Source: Planctomycetota bacterium (GTDB lineage Bacteria; Planctomycetota; Phycisphaerae; Phycisphaerales; UBA1924). Taken from it: DNA of 43,024 nucleotides. Every line of letters begins with the position of its first letter. Position 1 is the first letter of the stretch. Below, piece after piece: positions 15,174 through 23,669 of the stretch. The notes under the pieces are model-generated. The model was not told where the DNA came from. It saw only the letters and a program-made list of their open reading frames with translations, and ran no database searches. Made by a program: the position numbers and the translations under genes. The DNA is taken from NCBI GenBank assembly GCA_024280755.1, contig JAJRPN010000011.1, positions 1 through 43,024 of the forward strand. Direction: 5' to 3'.

Positions 15174-16459
15174 CGGTCCAACTCGCCAGCCACGATATTC
15201 AGTGAACCGATCACCGCGACGATATCAGCGAGCATATGCCCCTCGATGAGCTTGGCTGCCATCGAGAAGTTATAGAAGCTCGGCGGGCGGGTTTTGACGC
15301 GCCAACTGCACTTGGTGCCGTCAGCAACGGTGTAGTATCCCAGCTCGCCGTTGGCGGTCTCGTGGGCAAGGTAGGTCTCGCCGATCGGCGCATCCCACCC
15401 ACGATTGGTCATGATGAGTTCGAAGTGCTGGATCAACCCTTCGATCGAGCCGTAGACTTCGTTCTTGTTTGGTTTGGTGATCTTCTCGTCAACAAACACA
15501 TCAGCCGACCCTTGTGGGATGTTGTCGATCAGTTGATCAATGATGCTGATGGATTGCTTGAGTTCTTCGAGGCGAACCAAGAACCGTGCATACACATCGC
15601 CGTCATGGCAGATCGGTACACTGAACTTCACAGCCTCTGCACCTTCGCCGTCCCAGTTGTCTGCGTAGCACAAGTATGGCTCGTCCTTACGAAGATCGCG
15701 TTTGACGCCTGAGCCACGAGCGATCGGACCCGTTGCGCCAAAGTCAATTGCTTCGTCATGCGTCAAGATGCCCACGCCTTGGGTACGATCCATAAAGATT
15801 CGGTTGCGGTTGACCAGGTTCTCAAGGTCTTGAATCGCCTGTTCGAGGTCGGCGTGGAGGAAGTTCTTGACCATCCGTTTGAATACTTCTTCGTCGGGGA
15901 TCTCTTTCATAATCCCGCCGACGCGTGTCCAGTCTGGGTGGAAGCGTTGCCCGGAAATATAGTCCAAAATATCATGGATCTTCTCGCGTGGATTAAACGC
16001 ATAGAGGAACCCAGTGAACGCACCAAGGTCGAGTGCCGCAGCACCAACACAGAGCAGGTGATCCTGAATCCGACCAAGCTCGGCCATAATCGTGCGCAAT
16101 ACCTTGCACCGATTCGTGATCTCGATCCCAAAGAGTTTCTCGACCCCGCCGTGCCAACAGATATTGTTCGAGATCGGCGAGAGGTAGTTCATCCGCGATA
16201 CGATCGTCACATACTGGTTGTAGTCCAAATGCTCAGCGAGCTTCTCGAATCCTGAGTGCAGATAGCCAATGTGAGGCGTGCATCGCGCGATGCGTTCGCC
16301 GTCGAGTTCGAGCACAAGCCGAAGCGTGGTGTGCGTTGCCGGATGCTGAGGCCCAAAGTTCAAAACCCAACGATCACCCGTATCAATGTGATCCTTGATG
16401 TAGTCAATGTTATCAGCGTTTGGGGTGATCCCAGTATCTGGGGTCAGTGTGTATGGCAT
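15170..16459 (-). CDS. nuoD: NADH-quinone oxidoreductase subunit D
   Basis: A 429-residue subunit of the complex I quinone module (49-kDa type). Clear family features: NFGPQHPATHTTLRLVLELDGE, HIGYLHSGFEKLAEH, YNQYVTIVSRMNYLSP, the ELGRIQDHLL helix, GARGSGV-like PIARGSGVKRD, and the C-terminal end DIVAVIGSLNIVAGELDR. The ATG at 16459 is preferred because AGGAG lies seven bases upstream; a start 11 codons earlier lacks this. First gene of a short minus-strand cluster with a lipoprotein and nuoE. The rest of the nuo genes must lie elsewhere. Confidence 0.95.
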   Translation of the reverse strand: MPYTLTPDTGITPNADNIDYIKDHIDTGDRWVLNFGPQHPATHTTLRLVLELDGERIARCTPHIGYLHSGFEKLAEHLDYNQYVTIVSRMNYLSPISNNICWHGGVEKLFGIEITNRCKVLRTIMAELGRIQDHLLCVGAAALDLGAFTGFLYAFNPREKIHDILDYISGQRFHPDWTRVGGIMKEIPDEEVFKRMVKNFLHADLEQAIQDLENLVNRNRIFMDRTQGVGILTHDEAIDFGATGPIARGSGVKRDLRKDEPYLCYADNWDGEGAEAVKFSVPICHDGDVYARFLVRLEELKQSISIIDQLIDNIPQGSADVFVDEKITKPNKNEVYGSIEGLIQHFELIMTNRGWDAPIGETYLAHETANGELGYYTVADGTKCSWRVKTRPPSFYNFSMAAKLIEGHMLADIVAVIGSLNIVAGELDR

Positions 16460-16571
16460 CGCGGGGCTCCTGATGAATCTCGATCGGCGCAATCATAGGA
16501 GTAAAACCCGCTCTGGTGGGCTGGAAACCAACTCAGATTCATGGCAATTTCATCGGATTCCTTGCCGAGGA

Positions 16572-18305
16572 TCATCCAAGACGCTTCTTGATCGTGTCGG
16601 CGACCTCAAAGGCATCGATCACCGCGTTCTCGATCGCGGGCATGCCCCAGTTATCCTGGTTGGCGAAGTGGACCGAATCCTTATACGCTGGGCGGATCAA
16701 CTCATGAACACCATCCGCCAAAAACCCAACCCGCGAGAGAGGCACCGCATGTCCCCATCGCGCAAAGCGGATCTCCATCACGCTCGATTCTGGCAAACCC
16801 ACCAGTTCGAGGGTGCTTCGGAGTTTGCCCGCCAACGCGGTGCCATATTCCAAAATCGGATCACCAAGCACCAGCGAGAACCGGGCATTCTCGAAAGGTA
16901 AAGGCCAAAAAAGTGTTAGCACGCTCGGACGCGCCGGGATCGAGTTGGCATAGGGGCCCGGCGAATACGATCCATTCGTCACATCGGTATACCGCCAGAA
17001 GCTTTGAGCATCGCCATCGGACATCGGATAGTCCGCTGGGTTTTCAAGCAAGAAGATATCATAAAAATCGAACGGGATCGGACGATCGACAATCACATTG
17101 GCAACGAGATAGGCCCGTCGAGTCAGCCGCATCGCGTTGTAGCGAGGTTGATCGTCTTGTTCGAGATTATAAATGAACTGGCGAGCGATGTTCTTCGGGC
17201 ATGCGACGACCACTTCCTTGGCAAGCATCGAAGCATACGAACCATCGGGCTCGATCCATGTCACGAGCGATCGTCCGTCCGCCTGCACACGCAAATCAAC
17301 CGTCCGTCGGTTTGGGCGAAGGTGCGGCGCATGCAATGGGTCTTTGCGATCGAGCCTGTGCAAGCGACGCCAGAGTTGGTCAGCCATCCAGGCATTTCCA
17401 CCGGGGAATACCCACCGTCCAAACTCCTCAGCAGCCAAGAAGTTCCATCCAAGAGTCGCCGAGATCTCTTCCCAACCCGCTGCAAAAGAGGCATAGCAAT
17501 ACGCTTGAATCGCAGCAGCCAGTGCAGCGGGAACGGGCATACCCATCTCTTGTTCAATATGTTCACGCAGGCTCAGGCGATCAAGATCAATCATCCATTG
17601 TTCAGGGAAGGGCACATCTGGATAATCATTGGCCATCTGCATCACCAGCTTGCGGTATGCTTCATATGCCGGAACATCTTCTTTCGCGACCCCCATGCCC
17701 GCCCAAATATCATCGTTGATCTTGCCGTCGATCTCGACGGGTGCGGGGATCTCGTCTGTCCGCACCACCTTGTCGAGCCCAAGGTCTCGATAGAAGTTAT
17801 CAAGCAGCGATCCCTTGTCTGGGGTGATGACATACGCGCTGCCGAGTGTGAACTCGGCGCCGTTGATCGTGCCCCCTTGGGCATTTCCACCAAATCGATC
17901 ATGGAGTTCGAGCACAACCGGGTTGTATTCGCGGAGTGCATACGCTGCGGTGAGTCCAGAGATCCCGCCTCCGATCACCACAACATCAACCTCTTCCTTT
18001 GGCATCGGAGGCTCGCCACCAGGAAAATCATTCTGCTGCGAATGAAATGGGATATCGTCTTCAAAGTCATCACCCTCAAACCACGATTTAAACCGGAACC
18101 CATCAATCATGCGAGGCTCAGGATCAAACGATCTGGGCGCAAGCGGACGAGACGCTTTGAGTTCATTGAGTGAAACACCCGCCGGGCTGATCGAGCGAGA
18201 AGCGAGTTTTTGGGATGTATCCGCACCTGCCCCAAGCATCGGCCCCATCGCTCCAGCTGCAAATATTCCTAGGCCGCCGCGTAGAACATCTCGTCTTGAT
18301 TGCAT
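16572..18305 (-). CDS. Tat-exported FAD-dependent amine-oxidase-like protein
   Basis: A 577-residue flavoprotein. The N-terminus has a Tat signal (SRRDVLRGG followed by a hydrophobic Ala/Gly segment), so it is folded and loaded with FAD before export. Dinucleotide-binding motif VVVIGGGISGLTAAYAL at about 107-123, followed by the acidic residue in VVLELHDRFGGNA; the end (GMPAIENAVIDAFEVADTI) matches the C-terminal FAD-contact region of the flavin amine oxidase/phytoene desaturase superfamily. Substrate unknown. A 75-residue linker separates signal and domain. It is divergent from the permease at 18423 and lies about 110 bases upstream of nuoD in the same direction. Confidence 0.8.
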   Translation of the reverse strand: MQSRRDVLRGGLGIFAAGAMGPMLGAGADTSQKLASRSISPAGVSLNELKASRPLAPRSFDPEPRMIDGFRFKSWFEGDDFEDDIPFHSQQNDFPGGEPPMPKEEVDVVVIGGGISGLTAAYALREYNPVVLELHDRFGGNAQGGTINGAEFTLGSAYVITPDKGSLLDNFYRDLGLDKVVRTDEIPAPVEIDGKINDDIWAGMGVAKEDVPAYEAYRKLVMQMANDYPDVPFPEQWMIDLDRLSLREHIEQEMGMPVPAALAAAIQAYCYASFAAGWEEISATLGWNFLAAEEFGRWVFPGGNAWMADQLWRRLHRLDRKDPLHAPHLRPNRRTVDLRVQADGRSLVTWIEPDGSYASMLAKEVVVACPKNIARQFIYNLEQDDQPRYNAMRLTRRAYLVANVIVDRPIPFDFYDIFLLENPADYPMSDGDAQSFWRYTDVTNGSYSPGPYANSIPARPSVLTLFWPLPFENARFSLVLGDPILEYGTALAGKLRSTLELVGLPESSVMEIRFARWGHAVPLSRVGFLADGVHELIRPAYKDSVHFANQDNWGMPAIENAVIDAFEVADTIKKRLG

Positions 18306-18389
18306 GGTGTGAATCCTTCAGATGGGAGTTGTGGGGGGAATCCGGTAAGGGATATATCTATCCTGTTCAATCCAGATGCTCTGTCAAGG

Positions 18390-18407
18390 AATAAATGGTC
18401 ACTTATT
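18390..18407. promoter_or_regulatory. Imperfect palindrome, possible operator
   Basis: AATAAATG, GT, CACTTATT: an 18-bp inverted repeat with one mismatch, 15 bases before the permease ATG and in the divergent space with the flavoprotein gene. AT-rich palindromes in this position are typical for metal-sensing repressors of the ArsR/SmtB type, but no regulator gene is nearby. Confidence 0.3.
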
Positions 18408-18422
18408 TGGGTATAGTTGCGT

Positions 18423-19778
18423 ATGACCAATTTTTTCAATGAACTCTGGATGATCCTCACCGAATCATCGGTATGGCTTCTCTTTGGTTTTCTCCTCGCG
18501 GGTGTCGTTCATGTTTTGGTGCCTCGCGAGTGGATGCTCAAGCATCTTGGAGGCAAAGGGATCATCCCAATTCTCAAAGCATCTCTTTTGGGCATCCCGT
18601 TACCATTGTGTTCGTGTGCCGTGATTCCGGTCGCTGCGGGCTTGCGTGAGCAAGGCGCCAGCAAGGGCGCGAGCGCAGCGTTTGCGATTTCAACGCCGCA
18701 GACCGGCGAAGAATCTATCCCGCTTACTTGGGGACTCTTTGGGCCGTTCTTTGCCTTTGCTCGCCCAGTCATCGCAGTCTTCACCGGGCTGGTCGCTGGA
18801 ATTCTCATCGATTTGACCCACCGTAAGGAATCCGAGGAATCACCAAAGCAAGCGAATGATGATTCTAATGATGATTCTATCGAAGATCCAAACGCGATTG
18901 GGTTATCCATCACCAACGCAGACGATGCCGGCGCTGCTGTCGCCAAGGTAGAGAAGAAGGGTTCGGGTTCGTGTTGTTCATCCAAGCCTGAGCCAACAAG
19001 TTCTTGCTGCTCTTCCAAGCCAGAACCCGCAAGCTCGTGTTGTTCATCCAAGCCCGAGCCTGCGAGTTCGTGCTGCTCGTCGAGTCAGCCCAAAGAAGAA
19101 TCGGCGGGTGGTTCATGCTGCTCATCCACGCCTCAGAAGACCGGGCTTGGGTTCGTAGGCTCGGTTCGAGAAGTCATGCGTCATGGGTTTGGGGTGATGC
19201 TTGTTGATCTTGCAATCTGGCTCACCATCGGGTTGCTCATGGCGGCGCTCATTGGGTCGATTGTCCCCCAGGGGTGGTTTGAAGAACATGTCGGCTCTGG
19301 GATTTTGCCCAAGCTCGTGATGCTCGTTGTTGGCATCCCGCTCTATATCTGTGCGACAAGCTCTACGCCCTTGGCATTCTCGCTGGTGGTCGCCGGGCTC
19401 TCGCCTGGCGCCGCGTTGGTGCTGTTGCTCTCTGGGCCTGCGACCAATGTCGCCACGATGAGTTGGCTGATCAAGGACCTTGGTGTCAAGGCGTTAATCA
19501 TCTATCTTGGGGTGATCGCTGTTGTGGCTCTTGGCGCAGGAATCATCTTCGATGCGTTCTTTATCAACATGGTCACGCTCGCCGACTTTGCAGCCAAGCA
19601 CGAGCACGGCTCGGCCGGTCTGGGAGTCAAAGAGATCGCAGCGATTGTCTTCATCCTTCTGATGTCATGGGCATTGGGCATGAAGATGCGAGCTTGGATG
19701 AACGCCAAAGGCTGGGGCAGCACCAAAGCCTCATCTTCAGGGAGTTGTTGCTCCTCGGGCGGCTGTGGCTGCTCATAA
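18423..19778 (+). CDS. Permease (DUF318/SO_0444-type Cu/Zn efflux) with cysteine-cluster linker
   Basis: A 451-residue inner-membrane permease of the ArsP/DUF318 superfamily. Two homologous membrane halves are visible: the first with GIPLPLCSCAVIPVA, the second with GIPLYICATSSTPLA, each followed by an ST-rich helix and a glycine-rich segment. Between them lies a long hydrophilic linker whose residues 184-233 hold five Cys-Cys pairs in SCCSSKPEP units, and the C-terminus ends in another cluster (SCCSSGGCGCS). This matches the SO_0444 type of putative Cu/Zn exporters with metal-binding Cys pairs. ATG at 18423 is chosen; an upstream TTG adds two residues. The methyltransferase-like gene follows after 13 bases. 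Confidence 0.8.
   Translation: MTNFFNELWMILTESSVWLLFGFLLAGVVHVLVPREWMLKHLGGKGIIPILKASLLGIPLPLCSCAVIPVAAGLREQGASKGASAAFAISTPQTGEESIPLTWGLFGPFFAFARPVIAVFTGLVAGILIDLTHRKESEESPKQANDDSNDDSIEDPNAIGLSITNADDAGAAVAKVEKKGSGSCCSSKPEPTSSCCSSKPEPASSCCSSKPEPASSCCSSSQPKEESAGGSCCSSTPQKTGLGFVGSVREVMRHGFGVMLVDLAIWLTIGLLMAALIGSIVPQGWFEEHVGSGILPKLVMLVVGIPLYICATSSTPLAFSLVVAGLSPGAALVLLLSGPATNVATMSWLIKDLGVKALIIYLGVIAVVALGAGIIFDAFFINMVTLADFAAKHEHGSAGLGVKEIAAIVFILLMSWALGMKMRAWMNAKGWGSTKASSSGSCCSSGGCGCS
18969..19085 (+). repeat. Tandem 33-bp repeat encoding SSCCSSKPEPA
   Basis: About three and a half in-frame copies of a 33-bp unit inside the permease gene. Copies differ at synonymous sites (tgttgttcatcc versus tgctgctcttcc), so the protein repeat has been kept by selection while the DNA diverged. 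Confidence 0.7.
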
Positions 19779-19791
19779 CAAATCAGTTCCA

Positions 19792-20232
19792 ATGCGACTC
19801 ATCCCACCAATCTGGATGCTCTTGGCGATCATCGATGTCTATCTCATTGATCGATTTATTCCGCCACTCACCGTGTTCGAATCGCCTTGGAACAATGTCG
19901 GCTACGCGTTGATCGCGATCGGCATTGCCATCGCCCTTTGGTGTGCGTTACAGTTTTTCAAACACAAAACAACCATCCACCCCGGGCATACACCGACGAG
20001 TTTAATCACCACAGGTATCTACGGTTTCTCACGCAACCCCATCTATTTCGCGATGGCCATCATCATCGTTGGTTGCTGCATCCAAACCGGCAACATCGTA
20101 ACTTTTCCGATCGTTCTGATCTTCGTGGGCATCATCACCGTGCTCTTTATCGAGCCAGAGGAAGCCATCCTTCGATCCCAGTTTGCCAGCGATTACGATG
20201 CGTATACCCAGTCTACCCGCCGATGGATATAG
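19792..20232 (+). CDS. Isoprenylcysteine carboxyl methyltransferase/PEMT-like membrane protein
   Basis: A 146-residue protein with about four membrane helices. It shows the family pattern: two N-terminal helices, then TSLITTGIYGFSRNPIYFAM, where GIYxxxRNPIY(F/L) is the cofactor (SAM) pocket signature, and a C-terminal EPEEAILRSQFASDYDAY ending in RRW. Bacterial members methylate membrane-embedded or small substrates that are mostly unknown. It starts 13 bases after the permease stop and is probably co-transcribed with it. A GTG start nine codons earlier, overlapping the permease end, is possible. Confidence 0.85.
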   Translation: MRLIPPIWMLLAIIDVYLIDRFIPPLTVFESPWNNVGYALIAIGIAIALWCALQFFKHKTTIHPGHTPTSLITTGIYGFSRNPIYFAMAIIIVGCCIQTGNIVTFPIVLIFVGIITVLFIEPEEAILRSQFASDYDAYTQSTRRWI

Positions 20233-20346
20233 CACTAGCATACAAAAACGCCTCGGAAGAATCCGAAGCATTGTCTCTGGTTGAACTCGATTTGAACTAG
20301 GGCGTGTCTGACGACTCATTCTCCACATAAGGACGCTCTCTTTTCG

Positions 20347-20397
20347 CCTCCCCCGGGCTTCCGGGGGAGGTGCCGAACGAAGTGAGGCGGAGGGGGT
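20347..20397 (+). repeat. REP-like palindrome, copy B
   Basis: CCTCCCCCGG (20347-20356), loop GCTT, CCGGGGGAGG (20361-20370), then a second weaker palindrome and GGCGGAGGGGGTCTTCTTT. The same layout recurs at 42868 and, inverted, at 20453-20501; a looser version is at 40002. About 50 bp, noncoding here. Confidence 0.8.
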
Positions 20398-20452
20398 CTT
20401 CTTTATCTTCCCCATTACCTACTGCCTATTGCCCATTGCCTTCTTTAAGAAA
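20398..20452. other. Spacer between the two inverted REP-like copies
   Basis: A 55-bp pyrimidine-rich spacer containing CCCATTACC, GCCTATTG and CCCATTGCC micro-repeats. No gene. With the flanking copies it makes a BIME-like unit able to fold into one long stem, filling the 305-bp gap between the methyltransferase-like gene and pepA. Confidence 0.5.
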
Positions 20453-20501
20453 GCCCCCTCCGTCTGCTGCGCAGCCACCTCCCCCGGAAGCCCGGGGGAG
20501 G
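20453..20501 (-). repeat. REP-like palindrome, copy C (inverted)
   Basis: Reverse-oriented copy: GCCCCCTCCGTC then GCTGCGCAGC and the perfect stem CCTCCCCCGG (20478-20487), loop AAGC, CCGGGGGAGG (20492-20501). It ends 37 bases before the pepA stop and may also act as its terminator region. Confidence 0.8.
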
Positions 20502-20537
20502 AAAAAAGTCGAAAAAACACGAGCCGCCAGACACCGC

Positions 20538-22031
20538 CTAGCTTCGTTCAACAAGATCCGCAAGCAAACGCGCACCAAAACCGCTTGGCCCAGCACACAT
20601 AAACTCATTATCCTTCTTCAACGCATGCGTCCCTGCGATATCGAGATGTGCCCATTTGACACCCTCTTCTACAAAGTAGGTCAAGAACGCAGCACCCTGG
20701 ATCGGATGGGCTTCGCGAATCGGTGCCGAGTTGAGAATGTCTGCAATCGGCGATTTCATCATCGCGTTGTACTTCTCATGGTGAGGCATGCGCCAAACGA
20801 GTTCGCCGGTCGATTCGCCCGCTGCTTCAATTTTGGCACGAAGATCATCATCATCGCACCACATTCCGCCGAAGACAGAACCGAGCGCGACGACTACGCC
20901 GCCGGTAAGGGTTGCCATATCGACAATATATTCAGGGTTTTCTTTTTCGCATGCCCAGCACAAACCATCTGCCAATACCAATCGCCCTTCAGCGTCGGTA
21001 TTGGTAATCTCAACAGTCACGCCGTTGCGGAAGGTGAGCACATCGTCAGGGCGGTAAGCCTCGTCACTAATCGAGTTCTCGGCGCTGACAAGGAGCGCAA
21101 CCACCGGGCGGTTTGGTTTGATGACATTGGCGATAATGTGCATCGCACCAAAGACACCACACCCGCCGTCTTTATCGCGCTTCATCCCGACCATCCCGCC
21201 GCCGACCTTAATCGACAAGCCGCCTGAGTCATAGCTTATGGTCTTGCCAACAAGTACAATCGGCTTCTTCGATTTTCCGCGTGCGGGCGTGTATTCAAGG
21301 CGGATCATACAAGGCTTGTTCTCAGATGCCTTGCCGACATTAATATGCCCGGCGAGGCGTTCTTCTTCGAGCTTCTTGCCGCTAAAAACAGTGCATTTGA
21401 GATTGCTGCTCTTGCGTGCCATCTTCTTGGCTTCGCCCGCGATCCACATAGGGGTCGCAATATTGGGAGGGGTCTGCGAAAGTGTTCTCGCAATATTCGT
21501 GCCCTCAGCAAAGCCAAGCCCACGCTCGACACCATCATTAAACGCGCTGCAACAGCTATGTACAGCGAGCTTGGTTTGTGTTGGCAGATTCGTCGCTGAT
21601 CCACGCAGCGAATCAAACGACCATGACAACATGCCAAGCCCTTCGCCGATCATAGCGCCCGCGGTGAACGCATCGACGGCGTCTGATTTTTTGAGCTTCT
21701 TGAGAGCCATGCAAATCTGGAAGTTTGCACTCTTTGCTTTGACCTTTGCGATCGCTCGTCCTGTCTTACCTGCAACCTTGCGGAGTGAGCCGGCATCGAA
21801 TCCATCGCGTGATCCAAGCCCGACGATCAATGCGCGTTCATAGCCGTTCGATCCATGCACTTCGACGATCGACCCGAGCGCGCCGTTTGCATCCGCTCTT
21901 TTGGATGCTTTGACGAGTGAGCCGTCGGCATCGAGGGCTTTGGTTTCTGTGTTAAGGCTTTCGCCTTTAAACTGGCCGACAATAAGCATGCTCGCTTTGC
22001 CCTTTGATGCGACGCGGATAGATTCAAACAT
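20538..22031 (-). CDS. pepA: Leucyl aminopeptidase (M17 family)
   Basis: A 497-residue cytosolic metallo-aminopeptidase. The C-terminal catalytic domain shows all two-zinc ligands and catalytic groups: VGKTISYDSGGLSIK (Lys and Asp, later Lys), MKRDKDGG (Asp) and NTDAEGRL (Asp, Glu and Arg). It then has MATLTGGVVVALG and a PIREAHPIQGAAFL end region. The N-terminal regulatory domain (about 1-165) is less conserved, as usual. Known members also bind DNA in E. coli, which is not implied here. Last gene of the probable minus-strand series lipoprotein-pdxJ-folC-pepA, 139 bases after folC. Confidence 0.95.
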   Translation of the reverse strand: MFESIRVASKGKASMLIVGQFKGESLNTETKALDADGSLVKASKRADANGALGSIVEVHGSNGYERALIVGLGSRDGFDAGSLRKVAGKTGRAIAKVKAKSANFQICMALKKLKKSDAVDAFTAGAMIGEGLGMLSWSFDSLRGSATNLPTQTKLAVHSCCSAFNDGVERGLGFAEGTNIARTLSQTPPNIATPMWIAGEAKKMARKSSNLKCTVFSGKKLEEERLAGHINVGKASENKPCMIRLEYTPARGKSKKPIVLVGKTISYDSGGLSIKVGGGMVGMKRDKDGGCGVFGAMHIIANVIKPNRPVVALLVSAENSISDEAYRPDDVLTFRNGVTVEITNTDAEGRLVLADGLCWACEKENPEYIVDMATLTGGVVVALGSVFGGMWCDDDDLRAKIEAAGESTGELVWRMPHHEKYNAMMKSPIADILNSAPIREAHPIQGAAFLTYFVEEGVKWAHLDIAGTHALKKDNEFMCAGPSGFGARLLADLVERS

Positions 22032-22170
22032 GAGTATAACTCCATGAGTAGGTTAAGTGGTGTCGATGCACAGGGCATCTGTTCGGATGAGTGCGAGTAT
22101 ATGAACAGAATGCAACAAAGTCGCCAATGTGATCAAATGGCGAGTCGAGTAATTCGTTGTTGATATTGTG

Positions 22171-23598
22171 CTATCGCTTCGCCTTACTGGCTTGAATCAA
22201 TGATTTCGCTTCGCCAGCAATATAAAAGCTACCGAGTACTAAGATCAGATCGTTCCCGGTGACAAAGCGAGCCGCGACATTAATCGCTTCTTTTACGCTC
22301 GCTTTCGCTTCGCCCATCACGCTATGCCCATCAGCAAATCGGCTTGCGAGTTCATCAGGGTCCATCGCTCGCGGGTTATTTGATGCCTTTGTAAAAAGCA
22401 CTTTATCCGCTCCGCGATCAAGCTCGCGAAGCATCCCCTCAACATCTTTGTCCGATGCACATCCAAAGATCACTACCAAAGAATCGTATTCAAGATGGGC
22501 CCCGACCGCTTTGAGCGTTTCACGAACACTCTCAGGAGTATGGGCGCCATCAATATAAATCCGAGGCGATTCCATAATCCGCTCGAGCCTGCCCTGGTGA
22601 TTGATCTGCTCAAGACCTGCAATAATCATCCGCTCAGGAAGATCAAAGCCGTGCTCGCGAAGCTCCAAAATAATCGCAAGCACCAACGCACAATTATCTG
22701 CATGGTGCATGCCCATCAAAGGTACCGATATATGCTCGAACCCGCTTTGCTCCTCGCCAACACACACACGAGCGTGAGGCCCGCGACCAACACCAGATTG
22801 GAATCGCCGAGAGTACAAAATATCATCCTGCAAAACCTTGATCGGTGACTGCGCTTCGATCGCATGCTCGCGGAAAGCTTTGGTCACCTCTTTATCCTGA
22901 GGCGCCGAGATCGTCGTCACACCCGGCTTCATGATCCCGGCCTTCTCTTTGGCGATCGCAACGAGTGTGTCGCCGAGTATCTGTGTGTGTTCAAGGTGAA
23001 TGCTCGTGAGTCCGCAGACTACAGGCGTGATTACATTGGTGCAATCAAGTCGGCCGCCAATTCCAGTTTCCAGCACAACAAGGTCAACTGCTTCTTGTGC
23101 GAAAACCACCAGCGAGAGCGCGGTGATCAACTCGAAATAGGTAGCCTTGCCATGCTCGGCTTCAATCGTGTTCGCAGCATCTCGACATTGTTCAAGCACC
23201 TGATCAAAGAGTGCCTCTTCAATCATCCGAGAGCCTACCCGCACGCGCTCACGGACATCAATAAGATGCGGGCTTGTAAAGATGCCGGTTGTGTAGCCGC
23301 AAGATTCGAGCGTGCATTCGAGCATATTGCACACCGATCCTTTGCCCTTGGAACCAGCAATATGCACAATCGCAAGCCCGTCTTGCGGGTTGCCAAGCTC
23401 CTTAAGCAAGGCGCGGGTGCGATCAAGCTTCCAAACATCGCCGCTCACCTTGTCTGGTGCGGCGTGTTCGACATTCACTCGGCTATCAAGAAAATCAATC
23501 GCAGCCTGATGATCAACAAATGCGCCACGCTCATTACGCTTTGATTTCTTGCGTTTTACTTGTAGTGCGCCTGTCCTTGGTGCAGATTGATTTTCCAT
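22171..23598 (-). CDS. folC: Folylpolyglutamate synthase/dihydrofolate synthase
   Basis: A 475-residue Mur-ligase-superfamily enzyme that adds glutamate to dihydropteroate and to folates. The ATP loop reads HIAGSKGKGSV (most FolC have GTNGKGS), followed by GYTTGIFTSPHL and RVRV, then TYFELITALSLVVF, ETGIGGRLDCTN, TSIHLEHTQILGDT, the KEKAGIMKPG lysine region and, late, YIDGAHTPESV where family members have DGAHNP. A basic N-terminal extension of about 27 residues (KRKKSKRNER) is unusual. It lies 71 bases downstream of pdxJ. Confidence 0.93.
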   Translation of the reverse strand: MENQSAPRTGALQVKRKKSKRNERGAFVDHQAAIDFLDSRVNVEHAAPDKVSGDVWKLDRTRALLKELGNPQDGLAIVHIAGSKGKGSVCNMLECTLESCGYTTGIFTSPHLIDVRERVRVGSRMIEEALFDQVLEQCRDAANTIEAEHGKATYFELITALSLVVFAQEAVDLVVLETGIGGRLDCTNVITPVVCGLTSIHLEHTQILGDTLVAIAKEKAGIMKPGVTTISAPQDKEVTKAFREHAIEAQSPIKVLQDDILYSRRFQSGVGRGPHARVCVGEEQSGFEHISVPLMGMHHADNCALVLAIILELREHGFDLPERMIIAGLEQINHQGRLERIMESPRIYIDGAHTPESVRETLKAVGAHLEYDSLVVIFGCASDKDVEGMLRELDRGADKVLFTKASNNPRAMDPDELASRFADGHSVMGEAKASVKEAINVAARFVTGNDLILVLGSFYIAGEAKSLIQASKAKR

Positions 23599-23669
23599 GT
23601 GTACATCCTAGCGAAAAACACCACACACGCAATAGCAAACTTGCGATTAGGGTGTTTCACTCGTCATGA

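Noticed and set aside
16493..16571. Possible tRNA or small RNA between nuoD and the flavoprotein gene
   Set aside because: No cloverleaf arms, CCA end or T-loop-like sequence is present; nothing but a short spacer is seen. No tRNA was found elsewhere either.
20370..21227. A 285-codon plus-strand frame opposite pepA
   Set aside because: Shadow of the pepA coding region; pepA shows complete M17 motifs on the minus strand.
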